DNA of 64,000 nucleotides from Cyanoderma ruficeps (Eukaryota; Chordata; Aves; Passeriformes; Timaliidae), in the NCBI GenBank assembly GCA_008694505.1, contig VZDJ01007753.1, positions 12,898,853-12,962,852 on the forward strand. Direction: 5' to 3'. Under the pieces are notes generated by a model. It was not told the origin of the DNA and made no database searches. It worked only from the letters and a program-made list of their open reading frames with translations. A program made the position numbers and the translations under genes. This document shows positions 28,471 through 43,866 of this stretch, in pieces. How positions within the stretch are numbered: the stretch's first letter is position 1; the number at the start of each line of letters is the position of its first letter.

Positions 28471-31400
28471 GTGAGGGCGGCGCCGCCGGGAGGAGCTCGG
28501 GCCGCGCACGGCACGGCAGGGACGGCACGGCAGGAACGGCGCGGCGCGGGGCCGAGCCGGCGGGAAGCGCGATCTGTCTCGCGCAGGTAACGGCTCCTTG
28601 CCCCTTCTCCCCGTTCCCCGGCGCTCCCGCCGCGAGGCCGCTCGTGCCGCCCCGCTCCCGCCCGCGGGGGAGCCGCCGCCGCCGCCCCGTGCGCGCCATC
28701 CCGGGGCGGTGCCGCCCCGCCGGGAGCCCCTCCGGGCCCCGGAGCCGGAGGCTGCCGGGTGTCGTATCTGATCCGGGCGCTGACAGCGCTGCGGGCGGCG
28801 GCGGTGGCGCTGCGGGTGCGAGCTCGGCCCGCGGCGACGGCGCCGCCATTCGGGGCGGGGGGGCTGCGGCGAGGCCGGGCGGACCCCGGGGCGGGGGAGC
28901 GGCCGCCCCGGGCTCGGCCGCCGTCAGCCTGCCGGGGTGGGTGCCCCCGGCACTTAGAGGAACCTGGGGTGTGGTTGCTGCCGTCGTCGGTGCGGTGGGG
29001 GTCTGTCCGCTGGAGCAGTGAAATGTGTGCTGGTGCACCAGGGGGTGGAGGCAAGTCGGGCATATGAGAAGTACGAGCAGGGAAATTGGAGTTCAGCGCA
29101 GCGTGAGGATTTGCAGTCCTCACGTATGAGAAGGCCCGACAGACACTACTGGAATGAAGTAGGAAGAGGAATATAAAAACGAGGAGAGACGGAGCGTAAA
29201 AGGGCTGGTAAATACACGAAGAAGCACTAAAGGTTGAGAACAGCGTGCTTTTTTCATAGGATTGTTACGAGAAGGAAGTTGGGAGGTAACCTTAGAACAC
29301 ACTCCTTTAAATTCCTGAGGAATTCTGGCCCAGACATTTTCACCTTTAAGGCACAGGCATCCTCTTGTGCCAGAAGTTGTCGGGGAACATTTTTCAGGCA
29401 TTGCAGCTTTCTTGTATGTCCTGCTTGAGTGTGATCGTTGGGTGTGTTTCACCAGTTCGCTGGATTTAGAGAAGTATTTGGTGGGGATTTATATCATGAA
29501 GCACGCTTGACTTCTGGCTTGCATTTTCTGACTATCTTGAATTTGGGTTGGCTTTTTTTGTGTGTGTATGTCTGTTCTTTCAGTCTTACTCTTTGTACCA
29601 GTGATCACAAAATTTGCTGAACTCTCTCCTAGTGTCTGTTGTTGTCTCCTCTGTTGTTTTTCTCTAGGTTAGTTAATCAGATAGATTTTACTGCACTGAC
29701 TTGGCATTGCACAGCCATAATAAAGCTATCACATTTTTATTCTTTTTTCCATTCCCCTCGGCTATGTTCTTGGGATCTCTGCATAAAATGAGATACTGTA
29801 TCTTCCTAGAATTGTGTCTGGACCTAAGTCTTGAAGAAGCAGCATTGTTGGAAATACTGCTGCTGTGGTAGATGTTTAAAATTAATCCATATGTCTTTAG
29901 ACTGAGCTAGGAAATGTTGGGGTGGGTGCAGCTTGCATCTGGCAGCTTAATATGTTCAGTTGCATTCCTGCTGCTGAAGAGCCCCCAGGACAGGAGCACA
30001 AATCTTATATCTGCTCAGAGACACTGGTGCAAATGTATATACTACAAAAATCCCTTAATAGAAATTTTTAAATACAGTGATGTAATGATTTTTTTTTTAT
30101 TTAGGTGCTTACTGTTCTCTTTCAGTCTCTGTCAATCAAAATTATTGCTGATATTTATTTTGGGAAGATGTATACTATTCTGAGCAGTGTTTTCACCCTT
30201 TCTGAATGATTCTTGCATGGTTGTGTTTTTTCTTTTTCCTTTTCCTGTCTAAGACATTGGGGAAAAATGAATTCCTGGTCCTGACTGTTGGGTTACATGT
30301 TTCCCCTTTTGTATCTTTTTTTTTTCTTTTTTTAATAGGTAACAAAATAATTGATGCAGGCCTAGGACAATCTGTTTACATGCAAAAGAAAGCAGGAACA
30401 CAGCATCTGTAGAAAAGCAGATGATTGAAAAGTGACTGTTCTAATGTAATGAACACTAAAATGTGAAGATTTATGTTACAGGTAGTTTTGTTTTGAAAGC
30501 AAATGGCCTACAAAGTGAGAAGAACGTACCCATCTTTCACTATGGGGTAAAGAAATCCATGGTAGTACTACTGTGTACTTACTGTATCCGTGCTGCTGCT
30601 AGGCCTCCAAAACTTGGTGCACTTGTGGGATTATCTTTGCATGGTAGGGAGAAGGTTCTTTTAGTTCTTCTGCTACAAGTGGGGATTCTGAAAACATGCT
30701 CCCTGGCACTGCTTTTCTAAAAGGGAAAGCAGGAAATGTGGCAGGATCGTCGATATACAATAGATATACAATAGTTGTTTTATCTCATTCATAATAAATC
30801 CATACCTTGCCAAGTCGCCTGTACATCAGTTGAAGAATCATTTGGTGAAACAAAATGTGATGCTTTGAAATAAGGGAAATATTTACAATGTTGTGTAAAT
30901 TTTCTTCTAAAATCACTAACAGTATCCTGAATTGGTTGAATTTCATAAAAGGTAGATGCTTCTGTGATTCTTAAATAGTTAGATTCACTTTGAGTTAAGT
31001 AAGATTCTTCCTGAAATCCAGTATCTAACTGAACTTATTGGGAAACTTTGTTGTGAGCAGGTTGCTTCTTAACTATTTCTTGCATGTTTTTCTGACGTGT
31101 GGCTACTGATTATCAGTTACTGAGTCATCTGCCACAAATCTCTTCAGAATGCCCACTCTGATTTTTCCTTCAGTGCCTATTTTAGAGTAGGTGGGAAGTG
31201 AGACAAATTCTCATAGTTTTTTAGATTTCCTGGTTATTAGTCTTCAGCACTGAGATCCAAGAGCCCACTGTTCTGGCTCTTGAACTAGAGACTGTTCTTA
31301 AGTGAATATGTCCAGTTTCCCAAGTCGTAATGTGAGTTTGGTTACTGAGACAGCTGCAGTAGTCAAGTGGACTCAGATTTTTATTTCTGCTTTCTTATTT

Positions 31401-34400
31401 TTCAGTCTTGCCATGAATGTCTGAAATGTTTTATTTCAATCTGGGCATGGTTAGTATTGCTTGTCCTTCAAGACTATGTGCAGAGTTATTCACTGCCTTG
31501 GTAACTGCCTTCAGGCAAGGAGGTATGATTTTTATCCATTGATCAGGTATTTGGCAGGAGAAAAAAGTAGTATAGAAGAAAAGAGGACTAAAATATTTCA
31601 GTATTTATTAGAATGGGAATTGTAAATTGAGAAAAGTTATCTAGGGCCTCAAATGGGTATTTCTCAAAGTATCACAGCACAGGAGCTTGCGTGGTGATCC
31701 TGTTACAAGATTTCTTGAGGCAAGAGAGATTATCTTGATTGGAAAAAGTAACCAGTAGTTTTAGTGCCCTTCTTCCAGTCGTCAGGGATACCTGTTATAC
31801 AAATAAATGCAAGATACCACATTTTCTGCTATTGCTCTACAATAGATGCTAAAACACTCCATATTTGGGATGTAAGGATGAAAAGAGAAAGCTTTAGCAT
31901 TCACACTTCAAGAGGAGATTTCCCAAACATCAGCTGAAAATCATCTCATTTGCACCTGATGCGAGACTCAAGCAAGTAGAACTAAAATACACGTTGGGTC
32001 AAAGCTGCAGTGCCACTTAGTCTGCCGGTGTTTTGCTGTGGGGAGGAATAGCTCAGGAGCCTGAACAGTGATGGACAGAGCTGGCTTATTTGTGTGACAG
32101 CAATAGAGTGCAGCACAGCCGTCATCCCAAGGAAAGGAAGTCATCTTTGACATCTTGAGTAGCTTCAAACTTCCAGCTGTCTTAGCTCTGTGCTAAAGAA
32201 AATGCATCACTGCTAGGGGAATTCAGGATGAGCAATGAGCAACTAGATGGCTGAACAGAAATCTTCAGTAGTTTTCCAACTCTTAGTGAAGAATTTCAGT
32301 TTAGATGATGCAGTTTGTGTCACAGGTATACATAAGTGAAAGCCTTATGCCAGAAGAGGAATCCTTGTCCACAAGCTGTCTTGTCTGTCCCAAATATGCA
32401 TGTTACCCTTCTATCTTCAGTATATTTAGTATAGCATGGTCTGTCTTTTTGTTCTGTTTTTAGAAAAGGTGTGCTGGCTTATGGGCTGCTCTGTTAGAGG
32501 CAGAGTATTAGTGGCAAACTGACAAACTGCAAGTTTTGATAACGAGTCTTTACCAATTCAGAGTAGATTTTTAACTGATTTAATGGCTTGGCTTTTAGTG
32601 GTGAACTCCCACGTGGATTTAAGATTATGTAAACTGGGCTTAAAACCATATCACTCTGGGGTTTTTACATTGGTTTGACTAAATTGCTTGTAACATAGTG
32701 TGGAATAACTAGTTTGGGCATTGCTGAAATCCATGCAAATGAGCAGGCAGTTTGGGTTCTTTGTCCTTTTCAGCAGCGCACCTCAAGGAGGTCTTGAATG
32801 AGCATGTGGATGAGAGGATGGGTGTTGAATATCTGGTGTCATGCTGGTGTAGTATCTGGCAGGCTTTCCTTTGCAGAGCATTTTTTTAATGCTTGCATGC
32901 TCTGTATTCTCTCAGAACTGAATGCTCTCCCAATTCATATAAGAGCCCAGGTGACTGTGTTACATTGTTTTTACTTTAAATTAATTTGAGCTTTTCAGGA
33001 CCTTGGCTTCTTTTTTACACCACTATCCAAACTGTTCTTTCAGGTAGCTTTCACTTCTGTCTGCAGGCTGTTTTGTACTGCACCTTTCACAGAAATTATG
33101 TAGTTGTTATCCACTAGATTTCAGTATTTCACTTGTCAAAGTAAAACTGTTGTCCTTCAAACATCTTACCACTTAAAATTCAGGCTTTCACTGAACTCTT
33201 GCATATTCTTAGCTATTTTTGTCCCAAACTATGCAGTTCAAAAGATATTCCAATGTAGGCATGCAATCCACAAATTTTTTAGACTCATGTCTATATTCAT
33301 GTCTGCTTTTTCCAAAGCAGAGGAGTTTGTAATTCAAATCGGGCACTTAGCAGACAATATGACCCTACATACAAAAACGATAGCATCTTTCTTAATGTAT
33401 GTAGAGATTTGCAGGATGAACACCAGGCACCTTAGTATCTCTGCAAAATCTTTACAAGATAGAGTTTTGATAAATGTTTCTTCAGAAGGCAATGACATAT
33501 TGATCTTTCAGGAAGAGAGAATGTATTTTGAACATCACATGTAGCTTTTGCATTTTGTGTAGGCACAATACAGTGTAGAAGTAATTCTCTAATTTATGGT
33601 GACGTATTCCAAAGCAGAGCACCATCTGAAAATATTTTTGCCTACTTACCTGTATTTCTTTGTTATTTGTCTTCAAAATTTTTCTGTTCTCCATTTAAAA
33701 TTCTGAATTAAAAAACACTTGGATAACAGGTTAACTTAGTGATGAGTTGTGTTTCTTTGTGGTTTTTTGATGGTTGTCTTTTCTTGCACGTGATTGTTCA
33801 GTGAATGTGCAATGTGTAGCACAATTGAGCACTGAGTTGAAACAGTAAAAATTCCTTGCATGGTCCTAAGTGATACCTTTGAAAATACCAATATGCAAAA
33901 TCTTTTTGGGGAAGAAAAGGGATTGTGTATTTACTTCGCTAAAGCAGTTTTGACTGCTCAGAAAGCCATGATTATATGCATTGGAGACTTGGGAAAAGTT
34001 AAGTGAGAATATTCTGATATTTATGGACTAAAGCCACCCATGTTACACTCTGGATTATGCATTCGGTGCCAGAATTTGATCACTGTCAGAGATGGGCTGT
34101 AGGTGGTACTGTCTGTATTTCACAGTGTGGAAACTGCTATGACACTAATTGTCTGATGCAGAATTTTCTTTGGAATTTCATTGGGTTTCAGATTATTTTT
34201 TCATTTAATTCGAGACTAAGTTCAACAAATAAACATTTCTTGGGGAGCAAGATAGGACACATATTCTTGGTCCTTTTTTTGTAAGGAATATAATTTAGGC
34301 TGTATTTAGGTGTAGAGCTAATTCTGTATATGCTGTTGTCTTCCTGAATTTGCAGGGAGCCTAAACCTTTATCTCAGTAATGAGAAATTTGGAAAAATAT

Positions 34401-37400
34401 CAGGGTTGTTGGTTTGAATGCCAGCACTTTTGTATCTACTTGCACACGACATTAACAAAGCTGCCTGACTAGTGTGCTTCTCTGAGCTCTGAATTGGCTG
34501 CTGCATTCCTGATACAGCTGGAAGTCGCAGCTTCCACTTACTTGTATGAAAGAACTTCCCTGGTAGCTCCTGTAAGGTGCTTTGGTATCACCACGTAAAT
34601 GTGGGATACAGCAAGGAGAAGCAATAGGCAGCATCATGCGGTAATAAATCGCTGATAAAAAATGATGCTTTTTTAATAATGGTGCTTTTGAGTTTGCAAA
34701 CTGTCTTACTTTTGTACTAAAAAAGAAATAGACTGCCACTTGTTAAAAGTTTTTTTTCTATGAAGACCTAGGGATTTGGGTCTCCGGTTACACTTACTCT
34801 GCTCTTTCCACAGCAGAATGTGAAAGAGGTGGGATGGGTGGAGAGAGAGGAGGAGGCTGCATAGAAGTGCATTTCTTCTGTTTTTAAGAAGAATGCATAG
34901 GAAAAGGTTTAGTGTTTAAACACTGGCACAAAGGACTACATGGAAAGTAGACAAGAAATGGCAGGTCACCATAGTAATTAGTATCAACCAATGAGAAAGG
35001 TCATGCTTCCTGGTCTAGGACAATACTTGAAAAGGGAGAAGGGTTTAAAAAGATTCCTGTAATTCAATTTGGGCTGGAGGGGCGAGAAGGTCAAACCAAG
35101 AACTTTATATGTGGATGTGTGTGTCCAGAAGCAACAAGGAAGACTTTACTTGTTCAGTAGTTATTGAAATGCTGGTAGATGTGGGGATTCCCTGGGAGGA
35201 AGATTTTTGTCTTGTTTCTGGGTTGCTGCCCGGATTTTGTTGGTGAATGGTGTTAGAAGTTTGTGCATTATTAAGGTGGGCACAAGCAAAGTGGAGTTGA
35301 AACTCATTTCAAAACAGTAAGTCCTTTAGACTTGTACGCTTTAATTCTTTTCTTTCCTTGCACGGTGTGACAGTGAATGAGGGTGTGCGTGTGCAAAGGA
35401 ACTTGTCTTAGCAATGGGCTCTTTCAGAGACCATGTATGGGTAAAGCAGTTTGGCTGGTTCAGCTCCTGCTCCTCCCTCTCGGGGAGCTGGGCAGAATCT
35501 CTTCTGCTGAAAGGGTTGTTCCACTTTCTATATTTGTCCAGCAGAGCACACTGGCTCACCAGGCAGTGTGGCTGGCCTGGTGGGCATTTGCTGAGCAGAA
35601 TTGAGAGTCAGGGCTTGTAGTCTCTGTTACATCCGTCTGTCTGTCTGTCTCTCTGGGAACGACTGGTGTTCCAAGTGAAAGGTGATCTGTTTGTGGATGT
35701 TAATTTTTTTGTAAAATGCAGTTTATCGAAATTTGGGAGTCTAGGGACTGGAAATGGAGGAGTTGTCTTGCAGGGACAATTTGTAGTGGGTGGCAGTGGC
35801 ATCAGAAAGACACAGATTTAATCTCCAAAAGAGCTGCTGTCTTCTGGGATGAGGATTTTAATCTCCCTTCCTGCTTTGGGGAGTGATTAGCCAAGGCCTG
35901 TATCCTTCCATAAAAGGTCTGTTGTTACTGTCTGCCTTGAAGATTAATGAAAGCTAGATCCCGTCCTGGAAGATCTGAGTGCTGTCTTTGCTTGTTATGG
36001 GCAATGGGGATTAATGAGGAGCTAGACCCTGGCCTGCCTAGTTTGGAATCAGGAGTTGGTGTTCAGGGATGGGCCTTGTAGGAAATACTTTGTTAGGAAG
36101 GGCTGCAAACTTGCAGCTTAGACTTCCCTGAGTGTGTGCTTGCGTCAACTCTGTATTAAGGCCCTGCACACGTTGGGATGACAATTCAGGATTGCTTTAT
36201 TTAAATAGTAGATCAGATGAACAAATAGTGCAGAAAGTCTGTTAGCTGCTACACTGTAGTAAACTGTTGATACAATCTTATTTGGGTAGCAGGAAGGTGC
36301 TCAAAATAGTGGCAGCAATTGAATACACCATTACTGTGGCAATGATTTTTTGAGATGGAGAAAGGGGGCAATTGTTTATAGGGTGCTTCTTCTGAATTTT
36401 AAGAAATACTGTCTCCTTAAAAATTCTGCTGTCTTTTGAATATCTATGCAAATATACATCAGCCTTTTGTTTTTGGAATTTGAGAGAGGAAAACATTGTT
36501 TCAGTTGTGAAATTGATTTTAGGAAGAGTCTGCCTTTTTACTTGATGACCATGTTCCATAAACTCAGTTTGAATTTTTCTTTCCTACCACTGCTGTGTCT
36601 TCAGTGTATTTCCTCCTGAGAAAGCTGTGTGCCTCTTGAATTTGGAAGCCGTTTTGGAGGCAAATTGGTGGATCTCAGCTACCTGTCAATGTCTGGATTG
36701 TACTGATGTCTGCAGGCAGGGACCTGTGATTGGTGTGTCCAAGAGGGTCATCTTCTTGGACTGAATGAGCTCAAGCAACTTAGTTGTGTGGCTGTTTCCT
36801 GATAATTCTGTTTTACAGGGACACACTGCAGTAGTTTTTTTCCATCTTCATGTGGAAGACCTATGGAATTTGTTGTAAATATGCAGCCTGTGGAATGTTA
36901 AGCTTGTTACCTGAAGTGTCTTGGTATTTCGCCTAATTCTGGCATCCTCTGCTAGAATTAGGTCATCTGCCTGCCTGTCTTCCCACTTTACCAGTTGCTG
37001 ACTCCCTAGCTGATAACCTTTCTTTTATGTGAGTTACCAGTTAAAAGCAAATTTTGGTACTGTTTGAGCCCAGTGGTTGGAGTTTTATGATTCCTTGGTT
37101 TTCGAGTGTTTTGTAGTAGCACATTCACCTTTTCCTCCAAGTAGTTTTGGAGCAGGAATATGATTAGGTAGTTTCAAAGGCCTCTTGGAAGTACACTGTT
37201 GCATGTTTAAAAATACTTTGTTTCTGTTCTGTGAAAGATGCCATGATAAATGGACAGAACTCTGCATAAATAATAAATATATGTGCACCAAGGGCATTTG
37301 AGTAGTAGAATGACGCTGGGAAATTTCAATCGTACCATTTTGTTAGAATCTTCCTAAAGGCAATGTATGAGAAAGTGACATTGTTCAGAGCTAAGCCAAG

Positions 37401-40400
37401 CTGTCAAGACAGGAAATCTTGTTTGCTGTATATGCTTTTGTGTTTAAGGGAGAATACCACATAATCCATTCTGTCTTGACTGTGTTACCCTGTCTGCAGA
37501 AAAGGTTTAATCAGGGTGGGAGACAAATTAGCTTTTGTCTGATGCCCTTTGAAGGTACTGAAATACCATAGGAAGGCATAATTTTTTTATTTTCTTCTCG
37601 CCCTACTGCTATTTTTGCGGTTTTTAACAAAAATAAGCCTTTTTAAAAAATTATAGTTATGTGTTTCAATAATAATGATAGGTTAAGGGTGGACATATGG
37701 AAGATTACAGGAATTTTGAATTAAGTCCAGTGTGTGTTTCAAATTGATGAAACTTAAAACGGCTATTGTAAAGTAATTACAGATACTAAGCTCCAGGAAG
37801 AATAAATGAAAGTTGGAAAGCATTTACTTGCGATGTTAAGAAGTTAAATGACGTTGTTTAATCAAGAATATGGAATGACATGTGTAAAATATCTGAGGCA
37901 GTCCACTGACAAAGAAGTCGAGCAGTGAAGATGATGATACGGAAGGACGTGTATATAGTTCTTACAAGCATAGTGATTTCTTAACAGAAGTGGTGGAACC
38001 CTTGTTTATCACTTGAGACCTTTAAAAAGGATCAATCAGGTGAAATTTAATTATGTGAAATTCAGTACCTGAATCTGATGATCTAGTTCCGTGGGTAATT
38101 TAAATGAGCATCTGCCAGTATTGCTCTGAAAGAGGCTTGTGCCATTTTTCATGCATTTTTCCTTTCCTTTGTGCTACCAAGAACATCTGTGTGGTTGTGC
38201 AATGAATTGAATCTAGGAGCATGTCTGGGTTCAAACTATTATTTTTCTATTGGTGGTGGTGGACAAGATCACACCTTGACCATTTCCTTTCTCAGGCTTG
38301 TTACACAGAGGTGGGGATGGAAAGCTGGTGACAAAAGAGTTGTGCGCTCTTCTTTTGGCAAGAGCACCAGCTTAAACTGGATCTATAGCAGGAGTATCTC
38401 AATCTATTCCTTTGTATTTCTTCCCCATTTCTATTGAATGTTGATGGAGAGCTTATATCCAGTCTTCTCAGTTGTATAACCTGAAAATAGTGAGAATTGT
38501 TTGCCTGTGTTGCCTGATGGGGCACATGTAGTTTGGTTCTAGACAGGGAAGTCCTAAATGTTGTCTTAACATACTTAATGAGTGCAGTATTTGGTACATG
38601 CTGTGTTTAATGCTGCTCTATAGAAAGCCTGCTGTTCATTTGGGAAGAAATCGGTGAGCTTTTCTGATATGAGAGAAGATTATGTGCCACATAGACTGTA
38701 AGGTTTTGGAAGTATAAGATGCCTCCAAAATCCAGGCATGAAGTGTAGAGAATCCAGAAAGATATTTATTTTATGTCTGTTCTGCATGCTCATGCAGCCA
38801 AAGCTGTATTATAGCACTTGTTTTTGCCATAAAGTTCATGGAGTCTTCCTGCTAGCACTGGAAAACTCCTAGCAGGTGTCATACTGTGCTTTCCAGTAAA
38901 AGTGAATGCAAATGGATTGATGGATAAGTGTGTAAGTGAAGAACATCTGAAAATACATGCATAAGACTTCAAGCAAGTACTGACCCTGTAGCTCTTGGCA
39001 AAGTACATTGCCACTCTTGATCCTTCTCCACACATCCAACATTACATTCGTGATTGGTAGTCACACAAAAATGATGCTTCATGGCATATGTTCATGTATT
39101 CCTGTGTTTTCAGTAGATCATAAATGAATGCCGATTTTTTTAATGCAGTTTTTCTGTATCATTTACAGTTGTATGTTTCAGATACTATAAAAAGATACTG
39201 AAGAAGGGAGTAAATGTTGCACAAAAGAAATCAAAGTATATACAAGTGATGACAAATGAGAAACCTTCAGAGATCTGGACGAGAAGCTTAGTAAGAACTG
39301 CTTTGCAGTGAAATAATTACATTTTATTAAATTTGTATTTTAGAGCTGAAGTGGGACATTCCTAAGTTGGTGTTCCCACAGCCATGCCAGCATTTGCCTC
39401 TGATGGAGAAAAAGAAATAGTATGAAATATTTTTTAAAGCTTCAGCTCTATACACCCAATATTAAATCTCTTCAAATATTAATGAAAATTATTTGCTGTT
39501 AAAAGTGATTTGAGTCAATATTCATTGTTTATAACAAAGCAGTAACTCCAATCCTTTGCAGATGTAAATGAGTGTAATTTGAATCCATTTACTTCTGCAA
39601 AGGATTTACCGTGTGCCTGTTACAAAATGAAGATAAAAATAATTGAGCATATTTTTACTCTTTGGTTTGCAGGCATGGCAATGGCAGATTCTACACGGTA
39701 GAGTTCATGGCAAGTATTTGTCTAATATAAGCCAAGCAAGACACATACAAACTTCAGGTAAATCAGTCTTTCTTAGCTGTGCTTCTTTGAAATAAAATAA
39801 AAATGTTTATACTTCAACATTTTGCAAATACAGAATTTCAGATCTACTCAGAATTTTGTATAACATTCAATTCTGATCTTTCAAAATTGGATTTTCAAAA
39901 TTATTTTCCTCCTGAAGCTAGCAGTAGATGCTGGAAACAGCCATGTACACTGTGCCCTCCTTTGGCATTTTAGGTGTGGTAATACAGAATGGTGATTGCA
40001 CTTGAAGACCTTTGTGGGGAACCTGCAATACATTCCTATTCTCTGTCTGCTTTTGTATCTCTTCCCTTTTGTACAGTCAGAAAAAAGGTGTGTAAGTATC
40101 TTGAATTTTTAACACAGCCGTGCAAGCTGTGTCTGTCTAAACATTGTGCAGGGGTGGTTTCCCCCTTGAGATTTTTTTACCTTGCCTTTAAAGATAGGTA
40201 AGTCGAAAGTGTTAGTGTTTGAATCTTGTGGCTGAGATGGATGAGATTGTTAAAGTTCAGCTAAAGTTCAGTTGCTTCTAGGAGTAAGTTTAGTGGTGAA
40301 GCTGAGAATACTGTTTGTGTTCACTAAAACTCAGTCTTTTACCCAAAAGAGTACCAAACTCTGCTGTATGTGATGGGTCTTCCTGTGGCAGGTAGGGTCT

Positions 40401-40805
40401 CCATAAAGCAAAATGTGAATGCAGGCTTTCTGACCTTCATTCAAAAAGCAAGTGAAATCTTGCTTTAGTTTGTACCTTCTCTATTTGCACTTCCTGGTGT
40501 ATTTTGAGACTCCCTTAATACCATAATCTGGAGAGAGATAGCGAGCTAAAATCTTTTGTTGGTGAGATTCTTTGGATTTTATAAACAGATGGATGTTTTG
40601 TAGAATTTTTTTTTGTGAAGTTGAGGTGGAACTGTAACAATGTGATGATACTCCTGACTCTGATTAAATACATTCTGTCACTAGTTTTCAAAATACCTTT
40701 TCACAAAAAAAAATATTTTTTTGACCTATTTGTCCATATTGTACAAATGAAAACTTTTAAGACCAAAAAGTTACTATTCAGCCACATGGTTAAAATAATA
40801 ATAAT

Positions 40806-40806
40806 N
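40806..40806. other. Ambiguous base (N) in an AAT-repeat stretch
   Basis: A single n interrupts AATAATAAT-type sequence at about 40794-40812. It is an unresolved base in low-complexity DNA, so the repeat length here is uncertain. Confidence 0.9.
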
Positions 40807-43800
40807 TAATAATGTCTTCTAAGCCCCAGTCCCATGTTTTCAACAGTAGATCATAGGATTGGTTTGTATTGTTCGAGTGTGTCTTTGACACTTTCATTTT
40901 GGATTGTGAGACTTAATGCTCAATCTTGGAGGTGTTTGGCCTGTAAATACTGGCTGGACATGGAACAGACATTGCAAATATGATCAGCATCCCAAATCTT
41001 AATCTTTATGATGACCTGGTTAGAGTAACTTGAAGCATAGCATTTTAAATGTTTTCCTGTCTTTTTGTCGTTATCTGTAGTGGTCCCAAAGTAAGCATTT
41101 CTTCTATTCTTCATTCTGTCCTCCCTATCACATCTAAGGTTGAAAAAACTTACATTCTTATAGTAGAACATACTGTCATGAGTAATTCAACTTGCTAACT
41201 GTATAGTTTGTCTGCTACCCTGTGTACCCTTTCGTATTTGTGCTGGCAGCCCTGAGAAAAACAGTGTTTGACAGCTCTGTCTGCCAAAATAAACTGAGCA
41301 AGCGCAGTAACTGAGCTGTGGCCTCGCACTGAACAAGTAGCTTCTGGTGCTGAGAGGTTTGGGTGGTATAAAGATTGCAGTAGAAGGGCACTTCTCAGAT
41401 AAACAAGTACATCTCCTTCTCTGGTAAGGCTTTTATACCATAGGAGTTTCCCCTTGCTATCTCTGTTGTGTTGTTGCCTCATTAGTAAGGGTTGCTACAA
41501 AGTGACACTTTCCATGGGTTGTGGCCTGAGCTGTGCAGTGATTGAAACTTCTCTGGTTCGTGTAGGACTCTCTGTTCAGTTCGTCATTTCTGTCGTGCAC
41601 TTGCTCCGTCGCTCTTTGATGCGTTGTCGTCTCCCTCCTGTACTTCTTCCAAAGAACTAGCTCTTTCTATATTTTCAAATTTTCGTATTTGGGCAAATGT
41701 GTTCCTAAAAGTATGTAGATCTGCAGTGAGTCCAGACTGAATGCTGATTTATGTGAGAGACTGTTGACGCCAGGATGTATCTGAGGTTGAGCTGTGTGGT
41801 CTGTTTGATCTGTTTGCCTCTTTAATTGCCAATGGTAACCTTGACATCCCATAAATATTAGTTCCTGGAAAGTGTAATGAGAAATCAGAACTAACTGGTC
41901 TAGACAAAGTGCTGACTGTGACAGTAATTTCATTGATCAGAATCCATTAAATGATCTGATATTCTCTTAGATGGTCCAGGCTGCTGATGAGACAGAAGTT
42001 TTACCACTTAGTAGAAAAGCAGTATTACTAGATTTATTGGGCTCATATCCTTTGTCTAGTACTTAGTGGATAGAGCCACTTGTTTTCATTACCAGCTGCA
42101 GTTCTATTTATATTATATTGCATATCAGAAGTTGCAACTGTTCATCAGTGAGAGTATATTTTGTCACCTTTAGATGTGGCAGGGCCATTAAATCTAAGCG
42201 TTAAGTCTTTGTTTTTCTACATGGAGTACTCAGGTAGGTCACAGTAGTTCCTCCCAGCTTTGTGCAGTAGTTGAAAGTGACAACTGTAGCCAGCTGCAGT
42301 TGTCAGGGCACAACTTCAGGAAAATTTTTATAAAAGCTGTGATGAGAGATCTGAATTTACCCCATTAATTGTTTTGCTGACTGCACTAAGAACACTCATG
42401 CAGCTATGGAAACAGTTGGCTATCAGCATCAAATGCTGGCTGGGGAGAACCTACTTTGCACAAGAGCTTACTGCCCCATCAGTTAATTACAGAAGTGACT
42501 ATGCTGCTCACATGGCTTGCAGTACTCAGCTGTATGGATGTATAAACCTTAGACTGAGGGATCTACGACCCAATTTTTCCTGAGAAGAAACACAGTTGTC
42601 AGATTCTTTGGCCTTTGGGCCAGGTTTGTCTGATGTATAAACTTGAATAAATTATTCAGTGTATTTATGTTCTGCATGCAATTAAGTAAACCATACTAAG
42701 ACAATTTGTGATTTAAGAGCACTCTCACAGGCTTTCTACAGGTAATTGTCGGATTTGCTGCTTGTTTTTTGAAGTTTTTATTGTCTTGGATTTTACCTTT
42801 GATTCAGTGAAGGGTATATTTTTTCCCAAAGGTATCCAAGAGTTATGGGTTCCTCTGGCTATGTTAGCTGCACTTTTGGTTTCTTTGAAGTTTTTAAATT
42901 AATTCACTAGGGTTACAGTTACACGTGCAAAGTGAAGATTTTCTTTTTAACATCAAAAAGTTGTTTATATAGGTATTCTTAAGCATTCACAAAATCAAGT
43001 AGCTGTGTATTTCTTTTTCTTTTTTGAAAGCTGATTTTCAAAGGAGTATAACTTAACATATAAGCAAAAAATTTATGTTACATGTTGTTTTGAAGACGTT
43101 AAAAGTTAGGCATGAAGAAGGTTTGTTAGCAGGAATCTGAGACTGTTTTTTTGGCCATAAACAAATACTTTGTAATTAAACTTCAGAAAAGCAGAGGAAT
43201 CTGACTGATGTGGAAGAAGTGTCTTAAGGTAACATTTGCCTCAATCACTAATTGGAACTTCTTAATCCAGAACGTTGTTGTGAAATAGAACAGAAATAAA
43301 TATGTAAAGTGTTCCATGAACTATAGTCAGTTTTGAGTAATATTCTAGTAAAGAAAAATTCATCATTTTGAAAATGTGTGTTTCATATAACTGTGTTATG
43401 TTTGTCAGGGTTCATGGATTGGGTTTTGTTTTCAGTAAATATTATAAGAAAATTGATTTTGTTCTTGTGTTTAGGATTCTTTCTTCCTTTAGAGGCTTTA
43501 GTACTTTGTTAAATAAATTGAACAAATAGGAAGAATTTAGAAGTATTGAAAATTCTCAAGAGTCTCCCTTTGAAAAAGAAGGCATGAGTACTTGTGATAA
43601 ATAACCAAGTATATTACACAGCAAGTTAGAAGAGGATGTGGCTCGTTTATTCTCGCTTACAAAAACAAAATACAGAACAAAGGTTAAGTAGGGGCCTGCA
43701 AAGCAGTCAAAATGTGGGAGCTCAGATAGCCTTGTATAATTCTTTTCCTTGATGGTGGATGCAGTTTTTAGTTTGGTAACTATAGATAAGTAAATAGATT

Positions 43801-43866
43801 TGGATTTTCTGTAAAATACTGCTAGACTGCAAAATAACCCAGAAGGCAGCAGAGAAGAAATTGTTT

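Larger units (their letters stand above)
27740..28960. promoter_or_regulatory. CpG-island bidirectional promoter of PTPMT1 and CELF1
   Basis: Extremely GC- and CpG-rich block containing PTPMT1 exons 1-2 (minus) and the apparent CELF1 first exon (plus). Between the PTPMT1 ATG (28150) and the CELF1 exon lies about 240 bp of GC-box-like sequence without a TATA box. An ETS-type CCGGAAG (28387-28393) directly abuts a YY1-type GCCGCCATCTTG (28395-28406). The long open frames here (for example 27755-29038 minus, 28149-29021 plus) are compositional artefacts. Confidence 0.78.

Noticed and set aside
27755..29123. Open frames of about 290-430 residues in the PTPMT1/CELF1 CpG island
   Set aside because: Same compositional effect. 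The real coding parts are PTPMT1 exons 1 and 2; the rest has no domain or family pattern.
33104..33544. 146-residue open frame in the CELF1 intron
   Set aside because: No recognisable domain, repeat-protein or transposon motif. A length by chance in AT-rich DNA is plausible and no splice context supports it.
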